46,006 bases of DNA, taken from an uncultured Eubacterium sp. GTDB lineage: Bacteria > Bacillota > Clostridia > Lachnospirales > Lachnospiraceae. Position 1 is the first letter of the stretch. The number at the start of each line of letters is the position of its first letter. Below the pieces are notes generated by a model that saw only the letters and a list, made by a program, of their open reading frames with translations, had not been told where the DNA came from and made no database searches. This document shows, piece after piece, positions 9,974-18,581 of this stretch. The stretch covers positions 1-46,006 of the forward strand of contig CAJOMD010000004.1 in assembly GCA_905235555.1 (NCBI GenBank), written 5' to 3'. A program made the position numbers and the translations under genes.

Positions 9974-11179
9974 TTATTTGTCGTTTGCTGCTACTACACC
10001 AGGAAGTTCTTTGCCCTCTAGGAACTCTAAAGAAGCTCCACCACCTGTTGATATGTGTGTCATCTTATCACCAAAGCCTAGGTTGTTAACTGCAGCTGCT
10101 GAATCACCACCACCAATAATTGTAGTAGCATCTGTATCAGCCAACGCCTTTGCAACAGCAATAGTTCCTTCTGCCAAGCATGGGTTTTCTGAAACGCCCA
10201 TAGGTCCATTCCATACTACAGTCTTAGCATTCTTAACTGCCTCTGCAAATACCTCTCTAGTCTTAGGTCCAATATCCAAACCTTCCATATCGTCTGGAAT
10301 TTCATTTGTAGCAACTACTTCTGTATCAATTGGTGCATCAATTGGATCTGGGAAATCTTTTGAAGCAACTGTATCAACAGGAAGAAGTAATTCTTTGCCC
10401 ATCTCTTCTGCTTTCTTCATCATTTCTAGACAGTAATCTAGTTTAGTATCATCTACTAAAGATTTACCAACGCTTCCACCTTGCGCTTTAACAAATGTGT
10501 AAGCCATACCACCACCAATGATAAGTGTATCGCACTTAGCAAGTAGATTATCAATTACATTTAGTTTATCTGCAACCTTTGCGCCACCCAAGATAGCAAC
10601 AAAAGGTCTAACTGGATTGTTTACTGCATTTCCTAGGAAGTCAATTTCCTTCTGCATTAAATATCCGACTACTGCTGTATCCACATATTCAGTAACACCC
10701 ACATTTGAGCAGTGCGCTCTATGTGCTGTACCAAATGCGTCATTAACAAATACGTCACAAAGAGATGCCAAGTCCTTTGAGAACTCTTCACCATTCTTTG
10801 TCTCTTCTGCTCTGTAACGAGTGTTCTCTAGTAAAACAACGTCTCCGTCATTCATAGCGTCCACTGCGGCCTTTGCATTAGGACCTACCACTTCATTGTC
10901 TGGAGCAAACTTAACTTCTTTGTCTAGAAGTTCTGAAAGTCTTTTAGCCACTGGAGCTAGTGACATTTCTGGTAGAGGCTCGCCCTTTGGCTTACCTAAG
11001 TGTGAGCAAAGAATAACTTTGCCACCGTCATTTATTAATTTTTTAATTGTAGGAAGAGCTGCGATTAGACGGTTTTCGTCAGTAATCTTTCCGTCAATCA
11101 AAGGTACATTGAAATCACATCTAACTAATACCTTTTTGCCAGCTACATTAATGTCATCCACTGTTTTTTTGTTTAACAT
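9974..11179 (-). CDS. pgk: Phosphoglycerate kinase
   Basis: This 401-residue two-domain kinase makes the first ATP of lower glycolysis from 1,3-bisphosphoglycerate. Seen motifs: [11 protein letters not shown] and CSHLGKPKG in the N-terminal substrate domain, the [10 protein letters not shown] hinge segment, and WNGPMGV plus the GGGDSAAA nucleotide site in the C-terminal domain. Normal length with intact key residues. It lies downstream of gap, separated by a strong hairpin at 11212-11239, which probably makes gap mRNA more abundant than pgk mRNA. Confidence 0.98.
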   Translation of the reverse strand: MLNKKTVDDINVAGKKVLVRCDFNVPLIDGKITDENRLIAALPTIKKLINDGGKVILCSHLGKPKGEPLPEMSLAPVAKRLSELLDKEVKFAPDNEVVGPNAKAAVDAMNDGDVVLLENTRYRAEETKNGEEFSKDLASLCDVFVNDAFGTAHRAHCSNVGVTEYVDTAVVGYLMQKEIDFLGNAVNNPVRPFVAILGGAKVADKLNVIDNLLAKCDTLIIGGGMAYTFVKAQGGSVGKSLVDDTKLDYCLEMMKKAEEMGKELLLPVDTVASKDFPDPIDAPIDTEVVATNEIPDDMEGLDIGPKTREVFAEAVKNAKTVVWNGPMGVSENPCLAEGTIAVAKALADTDATTIIGGGDSAAAVNNLGFGDKMTHISTGGGASLEFLEGKELPGVVAANDK

Positions 11180-11211
11180 CTTTTTTACCTCGCTTTTATT
11201 ATTTCAAATGA

Positions 11212-11239
11212 AAAGGGTCTAGCATTAGCCAGACCCTTT
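11212..11239 (-). terminator. Attenuator-like hairpin between gap and pgk
   Basis: A 12-bp stem (AAAGGGTCT with AGACCCTTT, extended by GGC/GCT with one G-U pair) has a four-base loop and is followed on the minus strand by only four T residues. It probably works as a partial terminator or as a 3' protective end for gap mRNA. Confidence 0.65.
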
Positions 11240-11254
11240 AAAATCAAATTTAAT

Positions 11255-12304
11255 TTATGCTAACTCTGAGAAGTATTTGATTGTTCTAACCATCTGGCTT
11301 GTGTATGAATTTTCGTTATCATACCATGAAACAACCTGTACTTCATATGTGTCATCATCAATCTTAGAAACCATAGTCTGTGTAGCATCGAATAGTGAAC
11401 CATACTTCATACCGATGATATCACTTGATACGATTTCATCCTCATTGTATCCGAACGAATCGTTAGCTGCTGCCTTCATAGCTGCGTTGATTCCTTCAAC
11501 AGTGATATCAGAACCTTTAACAACAGCTGTAAGAACTGTAGTAGAACCTGTTGGAACAGGAACTCTCTGTGCAGAACCGATTAACTTACCGTTAAGCTCT
11601 GGGATAACAAGACCGATAGCTTTAGCAGCGCCTGTTGAGTTAGGTACTATATTAACTGCAGCTGCTCTAGATCTTCTTAAGTCACCCTTTCTCTGTGGTC
11701 CGTCAAGAGTCATCTGGTCACCTGTGTATGCGTGAATTGTAAGCATGATACCACTCTGGATAGGTGCATACTTATTTAATGCATCAGCCATAGGTGCTAG
11801 ACAGTTTGTTGTACATGAAGCTGCTGAGATAATAGTATCTTCTGGCTTCAATGTCTCGTGGTTTGTGTTATATACGATAGTTGGTAGATCGTTTCCAGCT
11901 GGTGCTGAAATAACAACCTTACGAGCTCCAGCATCGATATGTGCCTGAGCTTTTTCTTTTGATGTGTAGAAACCTGTACATTCAAGTACTACGTCTACTC
12001 CCAATTCTCCCCATGGACAGTTTGAAGCATCTGCTTCAGCGTAAATCTTGATTTCTTTACCAGCAACGATAATAGAATCATCTGTAGCTTCTACGTGATC
12101 TGCTAAATCATATTTACCCTGTGATGAGTCATATTTTAGAAGATGAGCTAGCATCTTAGGGCTTGTTAAATCGTTGATAGCTACTATTTCATAACCACCA
12201 CCGAAAATCTGCTTAAGTCCTTCAAAACCTTCAGCGAAAAACATCTGTCTGAAAGCTAGACGTCCAATACGACCAAATCCATTAATTGCAACTTTTACTG
12301 ACAT
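11255..12304 (-). CDS. gap: Glyceraldehyde-3-phosphate dehydrogenase
   Basis: This 349-residue NAD-dependent enzyme makes 1,3-bisphosphoglycerate and NADH. The NAD-binding start [11 protein letters not shown], the active-site cysteine in [12 protein letters not shown] (C164) and the C-terminal SWYDNE segment are all present. It is about a dozen residues longer than most bacterial GapA proteins because of an extra stretch around [14 protein letters not shown] after the first helix of the Rossmann fold. It starts the gap-pgk-tpiA-gpmI run from a promoter at 12364-12392, with a strong AGGAGG site. A Rex-like operator lies just upstream. Confidence 0.98.
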   Translation of the reverse strand: MSVKVAINGFGRIGRLAFRQMFFAEGFEGLKQIFGGGYEIVAINDLTSPKMLAHLLKYDSSQGKYDLADHVEATDDSIIVAGKEIKIYAEADASNCPWGELGVDVVLECTGFYTSKEKAQAHIDAGARKVVISAPAGNDLPTIVYNTNHETLKPEDTIISAASCTTNCLAPMADALNKYAPIQSGIMLTIHAYTGDQMTLDGPQRKGDLRRSRAAAVNIVPNSTGAAKAIGLVIPELNGKLIGSAQRVPVPTGSTTVLTAVVKGSDITVEGINAAMKAAANDSFGYNEDEIVSSDIIGMKYGSLFDATQTMVSKIDDDTYEVQVVSWYDNENSYTSQMVRTIKYFSELA

Positions 12305-12363
12305 TTAATTGTCCTCCTAAATTATTAATTTTTTAATTTTTTACAAAAATTAACTCAAGGATT

Positions 12364-12392
12364 ATTCTACCTTTTATAATGTGAAAATTCAA
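12364..12392 (-). promoter_or_regulatory. Promoter of the gap operon
   Basis: TTGAAT (12387-12392) and TAGAAT (12364-12369) are 17 bases apart on the minus strand. The predicted leader is about 50 bases, A/T-rich, and ends in an AGGAGG site (12313-12318). Confidence 0.7.
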
Positions 12393-12400
12393 GCACTTTT

Positions 12401-12418
12401 TTGTTAAAAATTTATCAA
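12401..12418. promoter_or_regulatory. Rex-like operator upstream of gap
   Basis: On the plus strand the 18 bases TTGTTAAAAATTTATCAA match the Rex consensus TTGTTAA-N4-TTAACAA at 13 of 14 defined positions. The site lies just upstream of the -35 hexamer of gap. Rex is an NADH/NAD+-sensing repressor common in Clostridia. Its gene is not in this window. Confidence 0.55.
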
Positions 12419-12432
12419 AATAGCACTATTTT

Positions 12433-13008
12433 TTAGTATTTTTTATTCATTCCAATTGTTAGCAAAAAACCTAGTATTAATCCAGTAATGGCACCACCCA
12501 AATGCGCCATCCAATCTACTCCCGCGGACATATTTCCAAATACCATAATTGCAAGAACAATTAGGCTTCTTATACCAACTGTTTTATCAAACGAGCTTCT
12601 ATTTCTAATCGTCAAAACTATCATAGCGCCAAAGATAGCCATAATAGCTCCAGATGCTCCTACACTTTCTACATAATTATGGGTAAATACATCGTAATAT
12701 GCAGAAAGTGCGCACGCTCCCAAGCCCCCTACAAAGTAAGTGATTGTATACTTGACCGGGCCAAATGCATTCTCTATGGAATAACCTACAGCAGCTAGCA
12801 TTAACATATTGTTAAACAAATGCCCTGTATCAGCGTGTAAAAACATATGTGTAAATATTCTGTACCACTCACCATTTTCTACAGCCGGTACATACATAGC
12901 AAATTGTTCAAACACTACATCTGGGTTTCCCACCATATTCACAAGATAAAAAATTATAACATTTATAAGTACTAAAACTGCTGTAACTATCGGTACTCTA
13001 CTTCTCAT
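12433..13008 (-). CDS. Rhomboid family intramembrane serine protease
   Basis: This 191-residue membrane protein has six predicted membrane helices, the minimal rhomboid core. The catalytic pair is visible: serine in VGASGAI (S119) and histidine in DWMAHLGG (H169). The conserved HLFNNM segment, which supplies the oxyanion side, is also present. I place the start at 13008 because a GAGAGG site lies just before this ATG. The longer TTG reading would overlap that site. It cleaves membrane-bound substrates within or near the membrane. The substrate is unknown. The gene stands alone between the gap promoter and a divergent phosphatase gene. Confidence 0.92.
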   Translation of the reverse strand: MRSRVPIVTAVLVLINVIIFYLVNMVGNPDVVFEQFAMYVPAVENGEWYRIFTHMFLHADTGHLFNNMLMLAAVGYSIENAFGPVKYTITYFVGGLGACALSAYYDVFTHNYVESVGASGAIMAIFGAMIVLTIRNRSSFDKTVGIRSLIVLAIMVFGNMSAGVDWMAHLGGAITGLILGFLLTIGMNKKY

Positions 13009-13038
13009 AACTTTTCCTCTCAATTTTTTGCTCTTAAT

Positions 13039-13047
13039 ATAGTACCA
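13039..13047 (-). promoter_or_regulatory. Candidate extended -10 for the rhomboid gene
   Basis: TGG-TACTAT on the minus strand, with no clear -35. It shares the 75-base divergent region with the promoter of the phosphatase gene. Confidence 0.35.
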
Positions 13048-13062
13048 TTTTTCTCGTTTTAT

Positions 13063-13071
13063 TGTTATACT
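13063..13071 (+). promoter_or_regulatory. Candidate extended -10 for the PHP phosphatase gene
   Basis: TGT-TATACT on the plus strand, about 28 bases before the ATG, which has an AAGGAG ribosome binding site. The -35 is weak. Confidence 0.4.
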
Positions 13072-13098
13072 TATTTAAGAATTCTTTAAGGAGTTAAG

Positions 13099-13866
13099 AT
13101 GTATTCAGATTTTCACGTGCACAGTGATTTGTCGTTTGACTCTAAAGAGCCAACGGAAAATCAAGTAACGCGTGCTATAGAACTAAATATGAAAAAGATT
13201 TGTTTCACTGAACACCACGATATCGGTTGGTATTTCGAGGGAAACACTTCTATGATTGATATGGACAAATACAATAAAACCATATCTTATTTACGTGAAA
13301 AGTATTCTGACCAAATTGAGATTCAACAGGGTATTGAGATTGGAATTACTAAAGAAAATATTTCCGAAGCAAAGCAATTTATTGAAAGTAATGATTTTGA
13401 CTTTGTCATCGGTTCATTCCACGAACTAAATGGTGAAGACCCTTACTACCCCGGTTTTTGGGATGGAAAGTTGGAAGCAGAAATAATAGATGATTACTTC
13501 CGTGTGACTTATGAACTACTAAAAGACTTCGTTCATCTAGACACCTTAGGTCACTTGGATTACATCATTCGCTACTGCCCTAGCAGAGATGCAAATTATA
13601 ATCCAATGGTAAATCAAAAAGAAGTAATAGATAATATTTTAAATCTATTAATTGAGCGAGATATTTGTTTAGAGATAAACACATCCAACCTCGCCAAAGG
13701 ATTTGACTTTGCTCACCCACACCCAGACATCCTAAAGCGATATGTTGAACTTGGAGGTAAGAAAGTCACAATCGGATCAGATGCGCACCAAGCAGATAAA
13801 CTCGGTTACGGATTTGATGATGTAAAAGAATTAATTGAAGAATTAGATTTAGAAGTAAAACAATAA
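13099..13866 (+). CDS. hisJ: PHP-domain histidinol-phosphatase family protein
   Basis: This 255-residue protein is a PHP-type metal-dependent phosphoesterase of the HisJ/HisK family. Metal ligands are visible in order: DFHVHSDLSFDS at the N-terminus, FTEHHD, the glutamate in GIEIG, IGSFHEL, LGHLDYI, and GSDAH near the C-terminus. Family members remove phosphate from L-histidinol phosphate. No other histidine genes are nearby, so the substrate is less certain than the fold. It is one of few plus-strand genes and ends at a bidirectional terminator shared with the CapA-like gene. Confidence 0.8.
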   Translation: MYSDFHVHSDLSFDSKEPTENQVTRAIELNMKKICFTEHHDIGWYFEGNTSMIDMDKYNKTISYLREKYSDQIEIQQGIEIGITKENISEAKQFIESNDFDFVIGSFHELNGEDPYYPGFWDGKLEAEIIDDYFRVTYELLKDFVHLDTLGHLDYIIRYCPSRDANYNPMVNQKEVIDNILNLLIERDICLEINTSNLAKGFDFAHPHPDILKRYVELGGKKVTIGSDAHQADKLGYGFDDVKELIEELDLEVKQ

Positions 13867-13871
13867 ATCTG

Positions 13872-13899
13872 AAAAAGACTAGTTTTCACTAGTCTTTTT
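13872..13899. terminator. Bidirectional terminator
   Basis: A perfect 12-bp stem (AAAAAGACTAGT with its complement) and a TTTC loop, with T-runs on both strands. It separates the convergent PHP phosphatase and CapA-like genes. Confidence 0.9.
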
Positions 13900-13907
13900 C
13901 TTTAAAT

Positions 13908-14972
13908 TTATAGTGGTGAGTCTGTCTTTCCTTTCATAAAGTCTTTTACTTTCTTTCTCTCTGATTTATCTGTAATAATTTTTGGTTTCCAGTTATTAGT
14001 TGGTCCAGTATATACATAACAAGGAATAATCTTGCCCTTCTCTTTAGTCAATTTATCATTATCAATAGTAAGGGTGTGTTGATAAATCATAGTTCTATTT
14101 TCAGGATGTCTATTTCCGCCAAAGACAAAGTTACCCATTGAATATATAATAGTCTTTCCTTTGTACTTTTCTAAAGGCTGAAGAACGTGAGGATGATCTC
14201 CTATCACCAAATCAGCTCCAGCATCTATCAGTTTATGACAAGCATTTACTTTCCACTCCTCCGGTTTATGAATGGCTTCTGTTCCACCGTGGAAATAAAC
14301 TATCTGATAATCACTCTCTTTGCTTGCCTTTTTAATATGTTTCTTTATAGCGGGAACAGATTGTTCTGTATACATTGTTATTCCAATCACACCTATTGTA
14401 TACCCATCTTTTTCATAGTAACAAATCTTGTCTTGTTCGCCCCAGTCCACTCCCACTTTATCTAAAGCTTTCTTTGTATCTTTATATCCTTTTGGACCAT
14501 AGTCATTTATATGATTGTTATCAATAGAAACATAATCAATTCCGCCCTCGCTTAGGATACGCGCATTCTTAGTCTTTGTCTTAAACCAGTAGGCTTCAAT
14601 ATTCGGATCAGCACTCTGACCTTTTTCAGAAATCTGCAAATTTTTTCTGTCAGTATAAACATTTTCCGCATCGGCTATAGTTAAATCATCATTCTTAAAT
14701 AAGAAACTAACTTCTGACAAAAAGTATGATGGATCTTCTACGTCTGCCACATCATTAAAACAGTTCTCATAGTGCGTTCTCTCATCCGTAGCACAGAGCA
14801 TGTCTCCGACAAAATGCATTTGTATTTCAAATGGCGCCTTGGTAGTTGGCTCTGGTGTGGTTGTCTCTTTTTTAGTTGTTTGCTTAGCAACTTGTTTTGA
14901 ATCACTCCCACAGCCTGCCATAGACACAACAATCATCGAAAGGATAATCACCAAACTAATTATTCTTTTCAT
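13908..14972 (-). CDS. CapA-family lipoprotein (PGA_cap metallophosphatase fold)
   Basis: This 354-residue exported lipoprotein has a signal peptide ending in the lipobox SMAGC (Cys about 20), then a short Thr-rich spacer, then a CapA/PgsA-type domain. Family motifs are clear: HFVGDML near residue 54, SIDNNHINDYG in the middle, and GDHPHVLQ with YSMGNFVFGG later. CapA-type proteins act outside the membrane in poly-gamma-glutamate or capsule export, but many are of unknown substrate. The other cap/pgs genes are absent here. Its ATG follows the stop of an ABC exporter gene by one base, which suggests a shared export or envelope role. Confidence 0.85.
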   Translation of the reverse strand: MKRIISLVIILSMIVVSMAGCGSDSKQVAKQTTKKETTTPEPTTKAPFEIQMHFVGDMLCATDERTHYENCFNDVADVEDPSYFLSEVSFLFKNDDLTIADAENVYTDRKNLQISEKGQSADPNIEAYWFKTKTKNARILSEGGIDYVSIDNNHINDYGPKGYKDTKKALDKVGVDWGEQDKICYYEKDGYTIGVIGITMYTEQSVPAIKKHIKKASKESDYQIVYFHGGTEAIHKPEEWKVNACHKLIDAGADLVIGDHPHVLQPLEKYKGKTIIYSMGNFVFGGNRHPENRTMIYQHTLTIDNDKLTKEKGKIIPCYVYTGPTNNWKPKIITDKSERKKVKDFMKGKTDSPL

Positions 14973-14973
14973 T

Positions 14974-16713
14974 CTATGCTCCCTCTTTTATCTTTAAAGT
15001 TCCATCTTTCATCTCTAAAACTTTGTCTGCATTCTGAATAGTTGACAATCTGTGAGCCACAATAAATGTAGTTCTTCCGTTCATCATCTTTTCAAATGCT
15101 CTTTGAATTCTCATTTCGGTTCTTGTATCAATGCTAGATGTAGCCTCATCCAAAATAAGCATTGGTGGAAGATCTAACATTAGTCGTGCGATACAAAGTA
15201 ACTGTTTTTGACCTTGAGATAAATTTTCACCATCTTCTGCCACTATGGTATCGTAGCCGGCTGGAAGTTTGCTAATAAAGTTGTGTGCATGACACTCTTT
15301 ACAAGCTTTTATCATTTCTTCATCAGATGCATCTGGTTTTGCAAATTTGATATTATCCCTAATGGATGCATTTCTAACCCAAGTGTCTTGAAGCACCATG
15401 CCAAATGAGGCGCGAAGACTTTCTCTTGTCATATCTGTAATGTCTACACCATCTATCTTTATGCTTCCGCTATCAAGTTCATAGAATCTCATAAGAAGAT
15501 TTACAAATGTAGTTTTTCCAGCACCTGTTTCACCCACTATAGCGATAATCTCACCCGGCTGAACTTCAAGATTTACATCATTTAATATCTTCTTTGGCTC
15601 TTCTCTCAATCCCTCTTCATCAAGTTCTTTATTTCCACGTTTATATTCATATGAAAAGTATAGGTGTTCTACATCCACCTTACCCTCAGGATTCTCTAAA
15701 ACAATGCTGCCTTCATCAGTAATGTCCACTTCTTCATCTATAAGTTCGAACACACGTCCAGCCGAAGCCAAAGCGTTTTGAAGTTCAGTTATAACACCCG
15801 AGATTTCATTAAATGGTTTCATATACTGAGTGGAGTATGTAAGAATAGCCATCAGAGAACCAACTGTAATCTCGGCATTTGGTCCAGCCACTCCTGTAGC
15901 CACGCAAACCAATCCGCCACAAACAGCCACTCCAGCATAGATCAAGTTGTTCACAAATCTTGTACATGGGTTTGTGAGCGACGAATAGAATGTAGCTTTT
16001 GTATAGCAGTCTTCTAGTCTCTCATTTATTTCGTCAAACTTTTCAAGCTGACTCTCTTCTCTAGAAAATGCCTTAACTAATTTAGCCCCCTTTACAGTCT
16101 CTTCTATAACGGCAGTTTGCTCTGCTCTTACCTTGGACTGATTTCTAAACATCTCATAAGTATGTTTTGCAATAAATCTAGCAATCAAAATAGATAGCGG
16201 AGTCAAAACTATAACCACTAGTGCTACTTTCCAGTTAATATATACCATAAACACAAGCGTCAAAAGAATAGTCATTATACCCGAGAAAAAGCTAGTGAAT
16301 CCCATCAAAAGTCCGTCCGCTAGTTGATCCACATCGGTAATAATCTTACTAATCAATTCACCCTTCGAATGTCTATCAATATATTTAAGTGGGAGTTTTT
16401 GAATCTTACAGAAAGTTTCTTGTCTGATATCTCGAATCAAATTGTATGTTATCTTGTTATTAATCACTCCCATTATCCACTGAACTAAACAAGCTAAAAT
16501 CACAACTACCAAAATGATAATTGCTGTCTTGGTCACTTCCTTAAACTCAACTTTTCCTTTGCCGATGATGTGGTCTGTTGCATCACCAATAATCTTTGGC
16601 ACATACAAAGTGGCAACCACAAAAATAAGCGAAAGAACAATTGAGATTGCTAGCATTATTCTGTATTTCTTTAGTCTTTGGCCCAGACGTTTTAGGGCAT
16701 ATTTACTACTCAT
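14974..16713 (-). CDS. ABC exporter half-transporter with intact catalytic site residues
   Basis: This 579-residue protein has six membrane helices (about 1-320) and an ATPase domain (about 345-575). It has Walker A GETGAGKTT, signature LSQGQ, Walker B LILDEATSS with the catalytic glutamate, and the H-loop histidine in VAHRLST. The upstream partner lacks two of these residues, so the pair should form a heterodimeric exporter with one active and one degenerate ATP site. An insert (about 355-375, YEYKRGNKELDEEG) lies before Walker A. The start at 16713 is favoured by a GGAGG site. It overlaps the upstream gene by 8 bases. The substrate is unknown. Confidence 0.92.
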   Translation of the reverse strand: MSSKYALKRLGQRLKKYRIMLAISIVLSLIFVVATLYVPKIIGDATDHIIGKGKVEFKEVTKTAIIILVVVILACLVQWIMGVINNKITYNLIRDIRQETFCKIQKLPLKYIDRHSKGELISKIITDVDQLADGLLMGFTSFFSGIMTILLTLVFMVYINWKVALVVIVLTPLSILIARFIAKHTYEMFRNQSKVRAEQTAVIEETVKGAKLVKAFSREESQLEKFDEINERLEDCYTKATFYSSLTNPCTRFVNNLIYAGVAVCGGLVCVATGVAGPNAEITVGSLMAILTYSTQYMKPFNEISGVITELQNALASAGRVFELIDEEVDITDEGSIVLENPEGKVDVEHLYFSYEYKRGNKELDEEGLREEPKKILNDVNLEVQPGEIIAIVGETGAGKTTFVNLLMRFYELDSGSIKIDGVDITDMTRESLRASFGMVLQDTWVRNASIRDNIKFAKPDASDEEMIKACKECHAHNFISKLPAGYDTIVAEDGENLSQGQKQLLCIARLMLDLPPMLILDEATSSIDTRTEMRIQRAFEKMMNGRTTFIVAHRLSTIQNADKVLEMKDGTLKIKEGA

Positions 16714-18442
16714 ATGCACCTCCTATCTGGTCCGTGTAAATGTTCTGCTTATACTGTGACTCATGAATTTCCTGGTAAACCTCGCAAGTATCAAGCAAAT
16801 CTTTGTGAGTTCCTTTTCCCACAACCCTTCCTTCATCCAAAACAATAATCTCATCCAAATCCATAATGGAATTAGTTCTTTGAGAAACAACAAACATTGT
16901 AGTGTTTGTAAGAGACTTAAGATTTGTTTTTAGAAGTGCATCTGTATCATAATCAAGCGCCGATGATGAGTCATCCAAAATCAAAATCTTTGGATTTCTA
17001 ACCAATGCTCTAGCAATAGTCAATCTTTGGCGCTGACCACCTGAGAAGTTCGAACCATTGTCCATAACTTCTGCATCCAGTCCGCCTTTATCCATCACGA
17101 ATTCATATGCACAAGCAAGTTTAAGAGCATTATCCATTTCCTGCTCTGTTGCTTTTTCATTTCCAAACTGGAGATTGCTTCTTACAGTTCCTCTAAAGAG
17201 CATCACATCCTGAGGAGTGATTCCAAACATCTTTCTTAATGAACCTAGTTCATATTCATTTATATTTTTATCGCCAAGTTTAATGGCTCCATCAGTCACC
17301 TTGTAAAATCTTGGAAGAAGATTTACTAAAGTAGATTTACCAGAGCCAGTTGCTCCAATAATTCCAATCTTTTTACCCTTGCCCGCTGCAAAGGAAACAT
17401 TTTCCAAAACATTTTCGCTAGCACCAGGATATGCCATAGAGACATTTTCAAAAATAATCATCTCGTTCATGCCAGGATTAGCTTCACCGTCGTTTGCTTC
17501 CACTTCGCAGTCTAGCACTTCGTTCACTCTATTTGCACTAGCAAATGCCTTTGTAAGATTAATAATGAGCGCTGCCAGTTTTACAAGTTCAACCAATATT
17601 TGAAGCATATAGTTTACAAGCGCCACTATCTGACCTTGAGTTAAAAGTCCTGTATCCACTTGCTTTCCACCAACCATCAAAATAGCGATGATTGCAAGGT
17701 TAATAATTAGGTAAGTTCCAGGATTCATAATCGTAGCTACTTTACCTGCAAACACTTGAAACTTATTTAGCGTATCGTTCTGCTCTTCGTATTTTTCTAT
17801 TTCGCTCTCTTGTTTATTAAAAGCCCTAATCACTCGAACGCCAGTTAAGTTTTCTCTAGTAGAAATCATAACTTTATCTAATTTCTTTTGAACCTTATTG
17901 TACAAAGGAATTGTAATAACCATTATTCCTACCACTAAAAGCGCTAATATAGGAACACTGATAACAAAGATCATTGCAAGTTTTACATTAATAGTAAACG
18001 CACAAACCACTGCCCCTATCACTATGACAGGAGATCTCATAAGTAGTCTTATACTCATATTTACTTGCGCCTGAATCATATTGATATCAGATGTAAGTCT
18101 AGTAATTAAAGATGATCCTCCTAATCGGTCTAAATCTTTGTCAGACAAAAGAGTTACTTTTTCAAACACATCGTGTCTTAACTTTGTACCAAATCCACCC
18201 GCAGCCTTTGCCGCCATATACTGAGCAATTAGCGCGATAGTTAGTCCTATAATTGCAAGTGCAAATAACAAAGCCCCCATCTTCCAAATGTAAGGCGTAT
18301 CTTCCTTTCTAATTCCGTTATCAATCAGCAATGCCACTACGATAGGAACAAGCAAGTCAAATACAGCCTCTATCATTTTTAGAATAGGAGCCAAAATGGA
18401 CTGTAATTTATGTTGTTTTAGATACTTTAATAATCTAAACAT
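16706..18442 (-). CDS. ABC exporter half-transporter with degenerate ATP site
   Basis: This 578-residue protein has six membrane helices followed by an ATPase domain with Walker A GATGSGKST and signature FSGGQ. Walker B reads LILDDSSSALD, with aspartate where the catalytic glutamate should be. The H-loop reads VVSQRT, with glutamine in place of histidine. This paired loss is known from heterodimeric exporters such as LmrCD, BmrCD and TM287/288. It is first in the operon with the active half and a CapA-like lipoprotein. The ATG has no clear ribosome binding site and lies 8 bases after a TATAAT box, so the mRNA may be leaderless. Confidence 0.92.
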   Translation of the reverse strand: MFRLLKYLKQHKLQSILAPILKMIEAVFDLLVPIVVALLIDNGIRKEDTPYIWKMGALLFALAIIGLTIALIAQYMAAKAAGGFGTKLRHDVFEKVTLLSDKDLDRLGGSSLITRLTSDINMIQAQVNMSIRLLMRSPVIVIGAVVCAFTINVKLAMIFVISVPILALLVVGIMVITIPLYNKVQKKLDKVMISTRENLTGVRVIRAFNKQESEIEKYEEQNDTLNKFQVFAGKVATIMNPGTYLIINLAIIAILMVGGKQVDTGLLTQGQIVALVNYMLQILVELVKLAALIINLTKAFASANRVNEVLDCEVEANDGEANPGMNEMIIFENVSMAYPGASENVLENVSFAAGKGKKIGIIGATGSGKSTLVNLLPRFYKVTDGAIKLGDKNINEYELGSLRKMFGITPQDVMLFRGTVRSNLQFGNEKATEQEMDNALKLACAYEFVMDKGGLDAEVMDNGSNFSGGQRQRLTIARALVRNPKILILDDSSSALDYDTDALLKTNLKSLTNTTMFVVSQRTNSIMDLDEIIVLDEGRVVGKGTHKDLLDTCEVYQEIHESQYKQNIYTDQIGGAYE

Positions 18443-18450
18443 CTCTTTGT

Positions 18451-18456
18451 ATTATA
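18451..18456 (-). promoter_or_regulatory. -10 box of the ABC exporter operon
   Basis: TATAAT on the minus strand is followed 8 bases later by the ATG of the first exporter gene. The -35 region (TGCAAA at 17-base spacing) is weak. If this is the promoter in use, the transcript would start at or within two bases of the start codon. Confidence 0.5.
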
Positions 18457-18508
18457 CCCCATTTTATCTTGATTTTGCATATCTATTTTGATAGTATATA
18501 TGGGATGT

Positions 18509-18532
18509 TTTAATAGGTTACTACCTATTAAA
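18509..18532. promoter_or_regulatory. Perfect inverted repeat upstream of ptb-buk
   Basis: The arm TTTAATAGGT (18509-18518) and its exact complement (18523-18532) are separated by four bases. It lies 50 bases before the ptb ATG, downstream of weak promoter-like sequences around 18475-18505, and has no T-run. It is better explained as a protein-binding site or leader hairpin than as a terminator. Confidence 0.55.
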
Positions 18533-18581
18533 TGAGTAATTATATTTGCCGCAGGCAAAGTGCGGCGGAATGGAGATAAAA

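Noticed and set aside
9978-10436. A 152-codon open frame on the plus strand opposite pgk
   Set aside because: It is the antisense shadow of a highly conserved gene, has no ribosome binding site, and its Ser/Thr-rich composition is what antisense of this codon use gives.
13024-13098. A riboswitch or other structured RNA in the divergent region
   Set aside because: The 75 bases are A/T-rich, show only promoter-like -10 boxes and ribosome binding sites, and contain no stem of note.
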